From positions 1 through 39,781 of the forward strand of contig NZ_MVHH01000037.1 in assembly GCF_002086515.1 (NCBI RefSeq): a stretch of 39,781 bases of DNA, given 5' to 3'. Below, piece after piece: positions 31,748 to 39,781 of the stretch (position 1 is its first letter; each line of letters begins with the position of its first letter). The translations under genes and the position numbers were made by a program. The stretch is from Mycolicibacter arupensis. Its GTDB lineage: Bacteria > Actinomycetota > Actinomycetes > Mycobacteriales > Mycobacteriaceae. The notes under the pieces are model-generated. The model did no database searches. It saw only the letters and a list, made by a program, of their open reading frames with translations, and had not been told where the DNA came from.

Positions 31748-34066
31748 ATGACCTTGCACGCCAGTACGCAGACCGACCACCTCCTCGAGGGGCTCAACCC
31801 GCAGCAGCGCCGGGCGGTGCTGCACGAGGGCACTCCGTTGCTGATCGTGGCCGGGGCCGGCTCGGGGAAAACCGCCGTGCTCACCCGGCGAATCGCCTAT
31901 CTCTTGGCCGCCCGTGACGTAGGGGTGGGCCAGGTGCTGGCGATCACCTTCACCAACAAGGCCGCGGCAGAGATGCGCGAGCGGGTGTCGAGCCTGGTCG
32001 GCCCCCGCGCCCGGGCGATGTGGGTGTCGACCTTTCACTCCACGTGCGTACGGATCCTGCGCAACCAGGCCTCGGTGGTACCTGGCCTGAATTCCAACTT
32101 CTCGATCTATGACGCCGACGACTCGCGGCGCCTGCTGCTGATGATCGGCCGTGACATGGGGCTCGACGTCAAGCGGCACTCGCCGCGACTGCTGGCCAAT
32201 GCCATCTCCAACCTGAAGAACGAACTGATTGACGCCGACCGGGCCCTGGCCGAGCTCACCGAGGATTCCGACGACCTCAGTCGGGTGGTGGCTGCGGTCT
32301 ACACGGAGTATCAGCGGCGGCTGCGCTCGGCCAACGCACTGGACTTCGATGACCTGATCGGGGAGACGGTCGCGATTCTGCAGGCCTTCCCGGAGATCGC
32401 CCAGCACTATCGGCGCCGGTTCCGGCACATCCTGGTCGACGAGTATCAGGACACCAACCACGCCCAATACATGCTGGTGCGCGAACTGGCGGGCCACTCC
32501 GCCCAGGGCGATCCCGCCGACGACCTGCCGCCGGCGGAGCTGTGTGTGGTCGGCGACGCCGACCAGTCGATCTATGCCTTCCGGGGCGCCACGATCCGCA
32601 ACATCGAGGATTTCGAACGCGACTACCCCGACGCGACCACCATCCTGCTGGAGCAGAACTACCGCTCCACCCAGAACATCCTCTCGGCCGCCAATGCGGT
32701 GATCGCCTTCAACTCGGGGCGCCGGGAGAAGCGGCTGTGGACCGACGCCGGGGACGGTGAACTGATCGTCGGCTACGTCGCCGACAACGAGCACGACGAG
32801 GCTCGTTTCGTCGCCAACGAGATCGACGCCCTGACCGACTCCGGTGGGGTCAACTACAGCGATGTCGCGGTCTTCTATCGCACGAACAATGCGTCGCGGT
32901 CACTGGAAGAGGTGTTCATCCGCAGCGGCATCCCGTACAAAGTCGTTGGCGGGGTGCGCTTCTACGAACGCAAAGAGATCCGCGACATCATCGCCTACCT
33001 GCGGGTGCTGGACAATCCCGGAGACGCCGTGAGCTTGCGGCGGATCCTCAACACGCCGCGCCGGGGAATCGGCGACCGCGCTGAGGCGTGCGTGTCGGTG
33101 CACGCCGAGAACACCGGCACCGGATTCGCCGCCGCCCTGGCGGCCGCCGCTGACGGCGGCGTCCCGATGCTCAACAGTCGCTCGCAGAACGCGATCGCCG
33201 CGTTCGTGGCGATGCTCGAGGAGCTGCGGGCGCACCTCAACACATGCGGTGACGACCTGGGCGGTCTGGTGGAGATGGTGCTGGACCGGACCGGCTACCG
33301 CGCCGAGCTGGAGGCATCGACCGATCCGCAGGACCTGGCCCGGCTGGACAACATCAACGAACTCGTCAGCGTCGCACACGAATTCAGCATCGACCGGGCC
33401 AATGCACTCGCCGATCAGGACGGCTCCGCCGACGAGGAGGACGTGCCGGACGTCGGCGTTCTGGCGGCGTTCTTGGAGCGGGTCTCGCTGATCGCCGACA
33501 CCGACGAGATTCCCGAGCATGGTTCCGGGATGGTCACGCTGATGACGCTGCACACCGCCAAGGGGCTGGAATTCCCGGTGGTGTTCGTCGTCGGCTGGGA
33601 GGACGGCATGTTCCCGCACATGCGCTCGCTGGGGGACGCCCGCGAGCTGTCCGAGGAACGTCGGCTGGCCTATGTCGGCCTGACCCGGGCCCGTCAACGG
33701 CTGTACCTGAGCCGGGCCAAGGTCCGCTCCTCGTGGGGCCAGCCGATGCTGAACCCGGAATCACGGTTCCTGCGAGAGATCCCGCAGCACCTCATCGACT
33801 GGCGCCGCACCGAGGTGACCGCGTCCCCGAGCGCTCCGGTCAGCGGTGCCGGCCGGTTCGGTACGCCGCGTCCGGCTCCGAGCCGCGCAGGCAACCGGCC
33901 GCTGCTGGTGCTGGCGCCCGGGGATCGGGTGACCCATGACAAGTACGGCCTCGGCAGGGTGGAGGAAGTCTCCGGTGCGGGGGAGTCGGCGATGTCGCTG
34001 ATCGACTTCGGCAGTTCCGGACGGGTCAAGCTGATGCACAACCACGCGCCGGTGAGCAAGCTCTAG
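31748..34066 (+). CDS. uvrD1: ATP-dependent DNA helicase UvrD1 (SF1A)
   Basis: This is a 772-residue 3'-5' helicase for nucleotide excision repair and related roles. Motifs are complete: Q motif LNPQQRRAVLH (16-26), Walker A AGAGSGKT (35-42), Ia ITFTNKAAAEM, II VDEYQDTNH (230-238), III VVGDADQSIYAFRGA, IV EQNYRST, V VTLMTLHTAKGLEFPVVF, and VI ERRLAYVGLTRARQRLY. The 2B domain keeps a cysteine (Cys448 in DRAEACVSV) at the place recalled for redox dimerisation in M. tuberculosis UvrD1. The C-terminus has the Tudor-like GDRVTHDKYGLGRVEEV segment that contacts RNA polymerase in PcrA/UvrD. ATG 31748 matches the family start; TACGTT lies 9 nt upstream. Mycobacterial UvrD1 is stimulated by Ku, encoded at 3359-4225. 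Confidence 0.97.
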   Translation: MTLHASTQTDHLLEGLNPQQRRAVLHEGTPLLIVAGAGSGKTAVLTRRIAYLLAARDVGVGQVLAITFTNKAAAEMRERVSSLVGPRARAMWVSTFHSTCVRILRNQASVVPGLNSNFSIYDADDSRRLLLMIGRDMGLDVKRHSPRLLANAISNLKNELIDADRALAELTEDSDDLSRVVAAVYTEYQRRLRSANALDFDDLIGETVAILQAFPEIAQHYRRRFRHILVDEYQDTNHAQYMLVRELAGHSAQGDPADDLPPAELCVVGDADQSIYAFRGATIRNIEDFERDYPDATTILLEQNYRSTQNILSAANAVIAFNSGRREKRLWTDAGDGELIVGYVADNEHDEARFVANEIDALTDSGGVNYSDVAVFYRTNNASRSLEEVFIRSGIPYKVVGGVRFYERKEIRDIIAYLRVLDNPGDAVSLRRILNTPRRGIGDRAEACVSVHAENTGTGFAAALAAAADGGVPMLNSRSQNAIAAFVAMLEELRAHLNTCGDDLGGLVEMVLDRTGYRAELEASTDPQDLARLDNINELVSVAHEFSIDRANALADQDGSADEEDVPDVGVLAAFLERVSLIADTDEIPEHGSGMVTLMTLHTAKGLEFPVVFVVGWEDGMFPHMRSLGDARELSEERRLAYVGLTRARQRLYLSRAKVRSSWGQPMLNPESRFLREIPQHLIDWRRTEVTASPSAPVSGAGRFGTPRPAPSRAGNRPLLVLAPGDRVTHDKYGLGRVEEVSGAGESAMSLIDFGSSGRVKLMHNHAPVSKL

Positions 34067-34082
34067 CGGGTCGCCGGCCGAT

Positions 34083-34637
34083 TCAGCGGCCGAACAGCCA
34101 GCGTCTGGTGGCCGGATGCAGGGCCGCGGCGACCGTGGCGACCTGGATGACCGGGATGGCGTGCACGATGCCCGGCACGCGGGCGCCCGCCAGGAACAGA
34201 CTGCCGTACGTCAGCAGGGCGACCACCGCTCCGACTGCGATCAGGTAGTGACCGGGCGGCCGGCGCAGCAGCAGCATGATCACCCCGGTCAGTGTCGTCC
34301 CGGCGAAGACCAGGCTCAAGAAGCCGACCGCGACACAGAACAGCCGGTCGGTGTGCCACCAGCTGGCGATCAGATCGGTGGACACCACAGAGGTGGCCCA
34401 GCAGCCGAGCAGGGCCAGCACACAGGCGCTGATCGCGACGCCGGCGGACGGGTCTGACGCGGGTACTGGTGCAAGGCCGGAGTGGCTCACCGGCGGGATG
34501 TGTGCTGCCCCGGTGACGATGGGGATGGCGCCGGTGGGTGCCCGGCGGATGATGCGGCCGGGGGAGTTCGCCGGAGCGGACCCCGATGGGCCGGAGGAAC
34601 CAGCACCGGCAGGTGGTGGGTGACGGTCGCTCACCAC
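34083..34637 (-). CDS. Hypothetical four-helix membrane protein
   Basis: This 184-residue protein belongs to no recognised family. The first 65 residues are Pro/Ser/Gly/Ala-rich and probably disordered (PPPAGAGSSGPSG). About four hydrophobic segments follow: VAISACVLALLGCWATSVV, RLFCVAVGFLSLVFAGTTL, YLIAVGAVVALLTYGSLFLA and VHAIPVIQVATVAAAL. It ends in a basic ATRRWLFGR. The layout (disordered cytoplasmic N-terminus plus a small membrane bundle) is common among actinobacterial envelope proteins of unknown role. It is convergent with uvrD1 (16 nt between stops) and lies downstream of the M23 peptidase on the same strand, so envelope function is a weak inference from context. The ATG at 34637 is the only good start. 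Confidence 0.75.
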   Translation of the reverse strand: MVSDRHPPPAGAGSSGPSGSAPANSPGRIIRRAPTGAIPIVTGAAHIPPVSHSGLAPVPASDPSAGVAISACVLALLGCWATSVVSTDLIASWWHTDRLFCVAVGFLSLVFAGTTLTGVIMLLLRRPPGHYLIAVGAVVALLTYGSLFLAGARVPGIVHAIPVIQVATVAAALHPATRRWLFGR

Positions 34638-34698
34638 TTCAGGCTAGCGGCGAAGACAAAAAGGACGGAGCCGAGCGTGGCAGGACCACGCCGTGGTA

Positions 34699-35718
34699 TC
34701 AGGCGAAGTTGATTCCGCGCTTGGCCAGCCAGGACGTGGGATCAATCCGGTTGGTGCCGTTCTGCAGCACCTCGAAGTGCAGGTGTGGGCCGGTGGAGTA
34801 ACCACGATTGCCCATCTCGGCGATCTGGTCGCCTGCCATGACACGCTCGCCCACGCTCACCAGCGACCGGTTGATGTGGCCGTAGAGCGTGACGGTGCCG
34901 TCCGAGTGGCGCAGCTTGACCAGCATGCCGTAACCGGCGCTGGGGCCCGACTCGATGACCACGCCGTCGGAGGCCGCCAGGATCGGGGTGCCGATGGCGT
35001 TGGCGATGTCGATTCCGGCGTGCAGAACGCCCCAGCGGTAGCCGAAGTTCGAGGTGAACGCGCCGTGGGTGGGCGCCACGAACAGCGGACGCTGCAGCCG
35101 TGCTTCGCGCTCGGCGCGCTCCTGCGCGAAGGCCATGCCCTTGGCCAGCTCTTCGTTGTGCACCACGACGTTGGAGGCGGCCTTGACCGTGATCATCTGC
35201 AGGCCGTGGCTGGACGTGGTGGTGGTGCCGTCGTTCAGCATGGTCTTGCTGGACGCCAGCACGGCCGGACGCGCAACGGTGTCGTCAGACGGGTGGGTGG
35301 CCGCATGTGCGGCAGCAGCAGCCGCTCCGGCTGCCATGGCCGCGATCATGACGCGGCTCTTGACCGCGCTGGCGGGCTGACTGCGGTGCTTGCCGCCGCG
35401 CGCGGGCAGCGGGGCCGCCTCGTGCGGGCGGTAGTAACTGTCGCGGTAGCCGCCGCGCGGGAAGGTCAGCTGCAGAACCGGCATGTTGTCGGTGTCGGTC
35501 ATGTCGTCCAGCTCGGGCGCCAGCAATACGTCCGATGCCTCGTCGAAGGTGTCTGCGCTGAAGGCGTCCTCGGGCCAGCCGAATTCGTTGAACGCAATGA
35601 TGTCGGTGACCTCGGCCGGACTGGGCACCGAAGAGCGGTTCGCACCCGCTGTGGCGCCGTGGCGGCGGCTGGGGAGAACCCCGCCGGAAACCGGACGCAT
35701 CGGTACACCGTGCTGCAT
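34699..35718 (-). CDS. M23-family (LytM/NlpD-type) peptidase, membrane anchored
   Basis: This is a 339-residue envelope protein. A long polar N-terminus is followed by one hydrophobic segment (about 121-141, RVMIAAMAAGAAAAAAHAA) that would anchor or export it. A short coiled region (EELAKGMAFAQERAEREARL) comes next. The C-terminal M23 domain (about 215-335) has the zinc ligands His233 and Asp237 in HAGID, the second-motif His312 and His314 in GPHLHFEV, and His281 in LYGHINR. All are intact, so it should be an active peptidoglycan endopeptidase rather than a degenerate activator. By recall it matches Rv0950c. The start is ATG 35718 (AGAGGA about 12 nt upstream), with ATG 35700 possible. A TATAAC-like -10 lies about 45 nt upstream. 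Confidence 0.92.
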   Translation of the reverse strand: MQHGVPMRPVSGGVLPSRRHGATAGANRSSVPSPAEVTDIIAFNEFGWPEDAFSADTFDEASDVLLAPELDDMTDTDNMPVLQLTFPRGGYRDSYYRPHEAAPLPARGGKHRSQPASAVKSRVMIAAMAAGAAAAAAHAATHPSDDTVARPAVLASSKTMLNDGTTTTSSHGLQMITVKAASNVVVHNEELAKGMAFAQERAEREARLQRPLFVAPTHGAFTSNFGYRWGVLHAGIDIANAIGTPILAASDGVVIESGPSAGYGMLVKLRHSDGTVTLYGHINRSLVSVGERVMAGDQIAEMGNRGYSTGPHLHFEVLQNGTNRIDPTSWLAKRGINFA

Positions 35719-35988
35719 CAGCCTGGAAATTCCTCTGGTCGTGATCAGAACGTTATAAAGAGCTAGACCTGGTGACGGTAACCACTACCGCTGGGGCCTG
35801 GCAAGCTATCGGCCGAATCCGCTCGTTAATGTGAACCGAATCACGTTTTCCTGGCGGTGAGATGTGCCACAGCAGTGGTACGCGAGGAGGGAACCCCGGC
35901 GCCGGGTCGATACAGTGCCTCGGGAGCTAAATCTCGCACAATCCGACAGCGCCGGACTTCCGGCGACCCGCAATAAGACAGTGAGCCC
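35719..35988. other. Divergent intergenic region M23 peptidase / sucC
   Basis: This 270-nt region must carry promoters both ways. Toward the peptidase, TTACCG-N18-TATAAC is a plausible weak promoter. Toward sucC, TACAGT at 35911-35916 is a TANNNT-type -10 with no clear -35. No riboswitch pattern was recognised and no small ORF was convincing. Confidence 0.3.
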
Positions 35989-37164
35989 ATGGATCTTTTC
36001 GAGTATCAGGCGAAGGAGCTGTTCGCCAAGCACAACGTGCCCACCACGCCGGGCCGGGTAACCACCTCGGCCGAGGACGCCAAGGCCATCGCCACCGAGA
36101 TCGGTCGGCCGGTCATGGTGAAGGCGCAGGTCAAGGTTGGCGGCCGCGGCAAGGCCGGCGGCGTCAAGTACGCCGCCACTCCGGATGACGCGTTCACCCA
36201 CGCGCAGAACATCCTCGGCCTGGACATCAAGGGTCACGTTGTCAAGAAGCTGCTGGTAGCCGAGGCGAGCGACATCGCCGAGGAGTACTACATCTCCTTC
36301 CTGCTCGACCGCTCCAACCGCACCTACCTGGCGATGTGCTCGGTCGAAGGCGGCATGGAGATCGAAGAGGTCGCCGCCACCAAGCCGGAGCGGCTGGCCA
36401 AGGTGCCCGTCGACGCGGTCAAGGGTGTCGACCTGGCATTCGCGCGCTCGATCGCCGAGCAGGGACACCTGCCCGCCGAGGTGCTCGACGCCGCCGCGAT
36501 CACCATCCAGAAACTGTGGGAGGTCTTCGTCGCCGAAGACGCCACCCTGGTCGAGGTGAACCCGCTGGTGCGCACCCCCGACGACCAGATCCTGGCGCTG
36601 GACGGCAAGGTCACGCTGGACGGCAACGCCGAGTTCCGTCAGCCCGGCCACGCCGAGTTCGCGGACCTGGACGCCACCGACCCGCTGGAGATCAAGGCCA
36701 AGGAGCACGACCTCAACTACGTCAAGCTTGACGGCGAGGTCGGCATCATCGGCAACGGCGCGGGCCTGGTCATGTCGACCCTGGACGTCACCGCCTACGC
36801 CGGTGAGAAGCACGGCGGCGTGAAGCCGGCCAACTTCCTCGACATCGGTGGCGGTGCCTCCGCCGAGGTGATGGCCGCCGGCCTGGACGTCATCCTGGGT
36901 GACAAGCAGGTCAAGAGCGTGTTCGTCAATGTGTTCGGTGGAATCACCGCCTGCGACGCGGTGGCCAACGGCATCGTGTCGGCGCTGGGCATCCTCGGTG
37001 ACGCCGCGACCAAGCCGCTGGTGGTGCGCCTCGACGGCAACAACGTCGAAGAGGGCCGGGCGATCCTGGCCGAGGCCAACCACCCGCTGGTGACCGTCGT
37101 CGCCACCATGGACGAGGCCGCCGACAAGGCTGCCGAGCTGGCGAACGCCGGAAAGGACGCTTAA
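35989..37164 (+). CDS. sucC: Succinyl-CoA synthetase (ADP-forming) beta subunit
   Basis: This is the TCA-cycle enzyme subunit that, with SucD, interconverts succinyl-CoA and succinate with substrate-level phosphorylation. The 391-residue protein has the N-terminal [21 protein letters not shown], an ATP-grasp domain ([19 protein letters not shown] at about 40-58, [19 protein letters not shown] with Mg-binding residues), and the C-terminal CoA-ligase domain ([41 protein letters not shown]). GTGAG lies just before the ATG as a ribosome-binding sequence. It is 3 nt upstream of sucD, so the two are made in step. By recall it matches Rv0951. No missing residues were noticed. Confidence 0.97.
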   Translation: MDLFEYQAKELFAKHNVPTTPGRVTTSAEDAKAIATEIGRPVMVKAQVKVGGRGKAGGVKYAATPDDAFTHAQNILGLDIKGHVVKKLLVAEASDIAEEYYISFLLDRSNRTYLAMCSVEGGMEIEEVAATKPERLAKVPVDAVKGVDLAFARSIAEQGHLPAEVLDAAAITIQKLWEVFVAEDATLVEVNPLVRTPDDQILALDGKVTLDGNAEFRQPGHAEFADLDATDPLEIKAKEHDLNYVKLDGEVGIIGNGAGLVMSTLDVTAYAGEKHGGVKPANFLDIGGGASAEVMAAGLDVILGDKQVKSVFVNVFGGITACDAVANGIVSALGILGDAATKPLVVRLDGNNVEEGRAILAEANHPLVTVVATMDEAADKAAELANAGKDA

Positions 37165-37167
37165 GTC

Positions 37168-38070
<903 letters not shown>

Positions 38071-38082
38071 CAGTTTCTTAGC

Positions 38083-38142
38083 GCGAGCAGACGCAGAGTC
38101 GCGTGCAGGCGTTGCTTGCACCGCGGTTCTGCGTCTGCTCGC
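38083..38142. repeat. 15-bp perfect inverted repeat after sucD (terminator-like element)
   Basis: GCGAGCAGACGCAGA (38083-38097) and its exact complement TCTGCGTCTGCTCGC (38128-38142) flank 30 nt. Those 30 nt contain a smaller GTGCA/TGCAC pair, so a long hairpin can form. No U-run follows. Arms starting GCGAGCAGACGCA are remembered as a recurring intergenic element in mycobacteria. It may act as a transcription terminator or 3'-end stabiliser. Confidence 0.75.
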
Positions 38143-38159
38143 TATAGAGAGGTGAGCAC

Positions 38160-39692
38160 ATGAGCGTCGATCCGCGCACTCCCGTCGTCGTCGGCGTCGG
38201 GCAGGCCGCCGAGCGCATCGACGACGCCGACTATCGCGCGTTGTCGCCGGTGGAGCTGGCCGCCGCGGCCGCACAGGCCGCCTTGGCCGACTGCGGCGCC
38301 AACGCCGAGCAGATCGCGGCGGCCCTCGACGCCGTGGCGGCCACCCGCCAGTTCGAGATCTCGATCCCCAATGCCCCCGCGCCGCTGGGCAAGTCCAACA
38401 ACTTCCCGCGATCTGTCGCGCGCCTGCTCGGCGCAGATCCGGCGCGGGCGGTGCTGGACAAGGTCGGCGGTCAGGGGCCGCAGAAACTGCTCACCGAGTT
38501 CGCCGCCGAGATCGTGGCCGGCAACGCCGACGTGGTGCTGCTGTGCGGTTCCGACGCGACCTCGACGTTGCGCCACTTCGCCAAGGCCGACAACAAACCG
38601 GACTTCTCCGAGACCATCGACGGGCAGCTCGAAGACCGCGGCTACGGCCTGGAGGAGTTCGTCGAGCGCTACACCGTGATCCACGGACTGACCGGGGCGA
38701 CGGTGCAGTACGGGCTGCTGGAGAACGCCCGGCGTGCGCGGTTGGGCCTGAGCAAGTCCGACTATCTGCAGACCATGGCGGAACTGTTCGCCCCGATGAC
38801 CAAGATCGCGGCCAAGAACCCGTTCTCGGCCTCGCCGGTGGAGCGCTCCGTGGAAGAGCTGACCACCGTCAATGCCAGCAACCGCATGATCTGCGACCCC
38901 TACCCGCGACTGCTGGTGGCGCGTGACCAGGTCAACCAGGGCGCCGCGGTGCTGGTGATGTCGATCGAGGCCGCTCGGCGGTTGGGCGTGCCCGAAGACC
39001 GTTGGGTGTACCTGCATGGCCACGCCGACATGCGTGAGCAGCGCCTCCTGGAGCGCCCGGACCTGGGTGCCTACCCGGCCGCGGTCACGGCCACCACCGA
39101 GGCGCTCGCGATGGCCGGAATCGGCTTCGACGACGTCGCGGCGATGGACCTCTACAGCTGTTTCCCGGTGCCGGTGTTCAACATCTGTGATGCCTTCGGG
39201 CTGGCCGCCGACGACCCACGTGGCTTGACCCTGACCGGCGGGCTGCCCTTCTTCGGTGGTGCGGGAAACAACTACTCGATGCATGCGATCGCCGAGGCCG
39301 TCGCGTTCGCGCGCAGCGCGCCAGGGCAGTTCACGTTCGTCGGGGCCAACGGCGGAATGATGAGCAAGTACTCGGCCGGGGTGTACTCGTCCACACCGGC
39401 CCCGTGGAAGCCGGATCGCAGCGCGCAACTGCAGGCCCAGGCCGATACCGCGCCTGCCGTGCCGGTCACCGAGGGCGCCCAGGGGCCGGCCACCATCGAG
39501 GCCTACAGCGTTCGCTACGACTGGGAGACCCGGACCGGGATCATCATCGGCCGCCTGGACGACGACGGCAGCCGATTCCTGGCGACCACCGAGGACGAAG
39601 ACCTGGTGGCGCTGATGTCCGACGGCGACCCGCTGGGTGCCGCCGTGACGGTGCGCGCGCTGGACTACGGGAACCGCTGCTCCCTGCGCTGA
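38160..39692 (+). CDS. Thiolase-like protein (TLP1 type) without catalytic Cys
   Basis: This is a 510-residue thiolase-fold protein usually annotated as acetyl-CoA acetyltransferase. The thiolase pattern is recognisable (TPVVVGVGQAAER, IVAGNADVVLLCGSDATS, DLYSCFPVPVFNICDAFGL, GGAGNNYSMHAIAE). However, the nucleophile motif CxSG is VGGQG here (Gly103 in place of Cys), so normal thiolase chemistry is unlikely. The last roughly 70 residues (YSVRYDWETRTGIIIGRL to YGNRCSL) match the additional C-terminal domain of thiolase-like protein type 1 of mycobacteria. ATG 38160 has AGAGG 7 nt upstream. It is downstream of sucD behind a hairpin, so it is probably a separate unit. It may bind acyl-CoA or lipid rather than condense it. 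Confidence 0.85.
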   Translation: MSVDPRTPVVVGVGQAAERIDDADYRALSPVELAAAAAQAALADCGANAEQIAAALDAVAATRQFEISIPNAPAPLGKSNNFPRSVARLLGADPARAVLDKVGGQGPQKLLTEFAAEIVAGNADVVLLCGSDATSTLRHFAKADNKPDFSETIDGQLEDRGYGLEEFVERYTVIHGLTGATVQYGLLENARRARLGLSKSDYLQTMAELFAPMTKIAAKNPFSASPVERSVEELTTVNASNRMICDPYPRLLVARDQVNQGAAVLVMSIEAARRLGVPEDRWVYLHGHADMREQRLLERPDLGAYPAAVTATTEALAMAGIGFDDVAAMDLYSCFPVPVFNICDAFGLAADDPRGLTLTGGLPFFGGAGNNYSMHAIAEAVAFARSAPGQFTFVGANGGMMSKYSAGVYSSTPAPWKPDRSAQLQAQADTAPAVPVTEGAQGPATIEAYSVRYDWETRTGIIIGRLDDDGSRFLATTEDEDLVALMSDGDPLGAAVTVRALDYGNRCSLR

Positions 39693-39707
39693 CGTTCACG
39701 CGCTACG

Positions 39708-39771
39708 GCGCGAGGGTGCGCAGAATGTCAGCCCCGTGGGCGTGTCGGCGTGCAGACACGCACCTTCGCGC
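39708..39771. terminator. Inverted repeat after the thiolase-like gene
   Basis: GCGCGAGGGTGCG (39708-39720) and CGCACCTTCGCGC (39759-39771) pair over 13 positions with one mismatch around a 38-nt loop. It sits 15 nt past the stop. No U-run follows, so it is terminator-like rather than a classical intrinsic terminator. Confidence 0.45.
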
Positions 39772-39781
39772 GGGTGGGGGG

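Noticed and set aside
31505..32794. Long minus-strand open frame antisense to uvrD1
   Set aside because: Shadow of the uvrD1 coding frame; only its last 13 codons coincide with a separate short ORF before chorismate mutase.

Overview
The window is high-GC actinobacterial DNA and almost certainly a mycobacterial chromosome. Gene order recalled from Mycobacterium tuberculosis Rv0924c-Rv0952 is recognisable from end to end: mntH, a dihydrodipicolinate-reductase-like oxidoreductase, an SDR, the divergent NHEJ pair ku/ligD, an FAH-family hydrolase, an F420-type LLM oxidoreductase, an Fpg/Nei glycosylase, a second SDR, pgi, chorismate mutase, uvrD1, an M23 peptidase and sucCD. Leaderless-looking starts (TANNNT about 6-7 nt before ATG) and secreted proteins with PGRS-like glycine-rich segments also fit. 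The species cannot be fixed from this window.

Layout. 1-6568: metal transport, two oxidoreductases and the Ku/LigD end-joining pair; the pst phosphate-transport locus that lies between the SDR and ku in M. tuberculosis is absent. 6625-13444: an accessory block with a frameshifted LuxR-type (LAL) regulator, divergent from an operon for a benzoylformate-decarboxylase-like ThDP enzyme, a cis-CaaD-like tautomerase and a GlcD-GlcE fusion flavoprotein; an inverted repeat lies between the two. 13515-14474: FAH-family hydrolase. 14471-18837: two tandem secreted GH5 glycosidases of the endoglycoceramidase type, each with a signal peptide and a PGRS-like linker. 18838-20142: a candidate small gene and the LLM oxidoreductase. 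20225-24807: an AurF-family diiron oxygenase and a DUF4873 protein, divergent from a second, intact LAL regulator. 24843-27214: small conserved proteins, Fpg/Nei glycosylase and SDR. 27232-29335: sulfate permease genes cysT-cysW with a leader that encodes short Cys-Cys peptides. 29506-39692: pgi, chorismate mutase, uvrD1, a membrane protein, an M23 peptidase, sucCD and a thiolase-like protein that lacks the catalytic cysteine.

How the genes work together. ku, ligD and uvrD1 connect through double-strand-break repair (mycobacterial UvrD1 is known to be stimulated by Ku). sucCD and pgi are central carbon enzymes. The 9544-13444 operon reads as a pathway that oxidises a 2-hydroxyacid to a 2-oxoacid and decarboxylates it, with a mandelate-like substrate as the best guess. 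The most interesting signal is upstream of cysT: a leaderless 25-codon ORF containing Cys-Cys, followed by a perfect 7-bp hairpin. This is the architecture of a cysteine-responsive translational attenuator for sulfate uptake.
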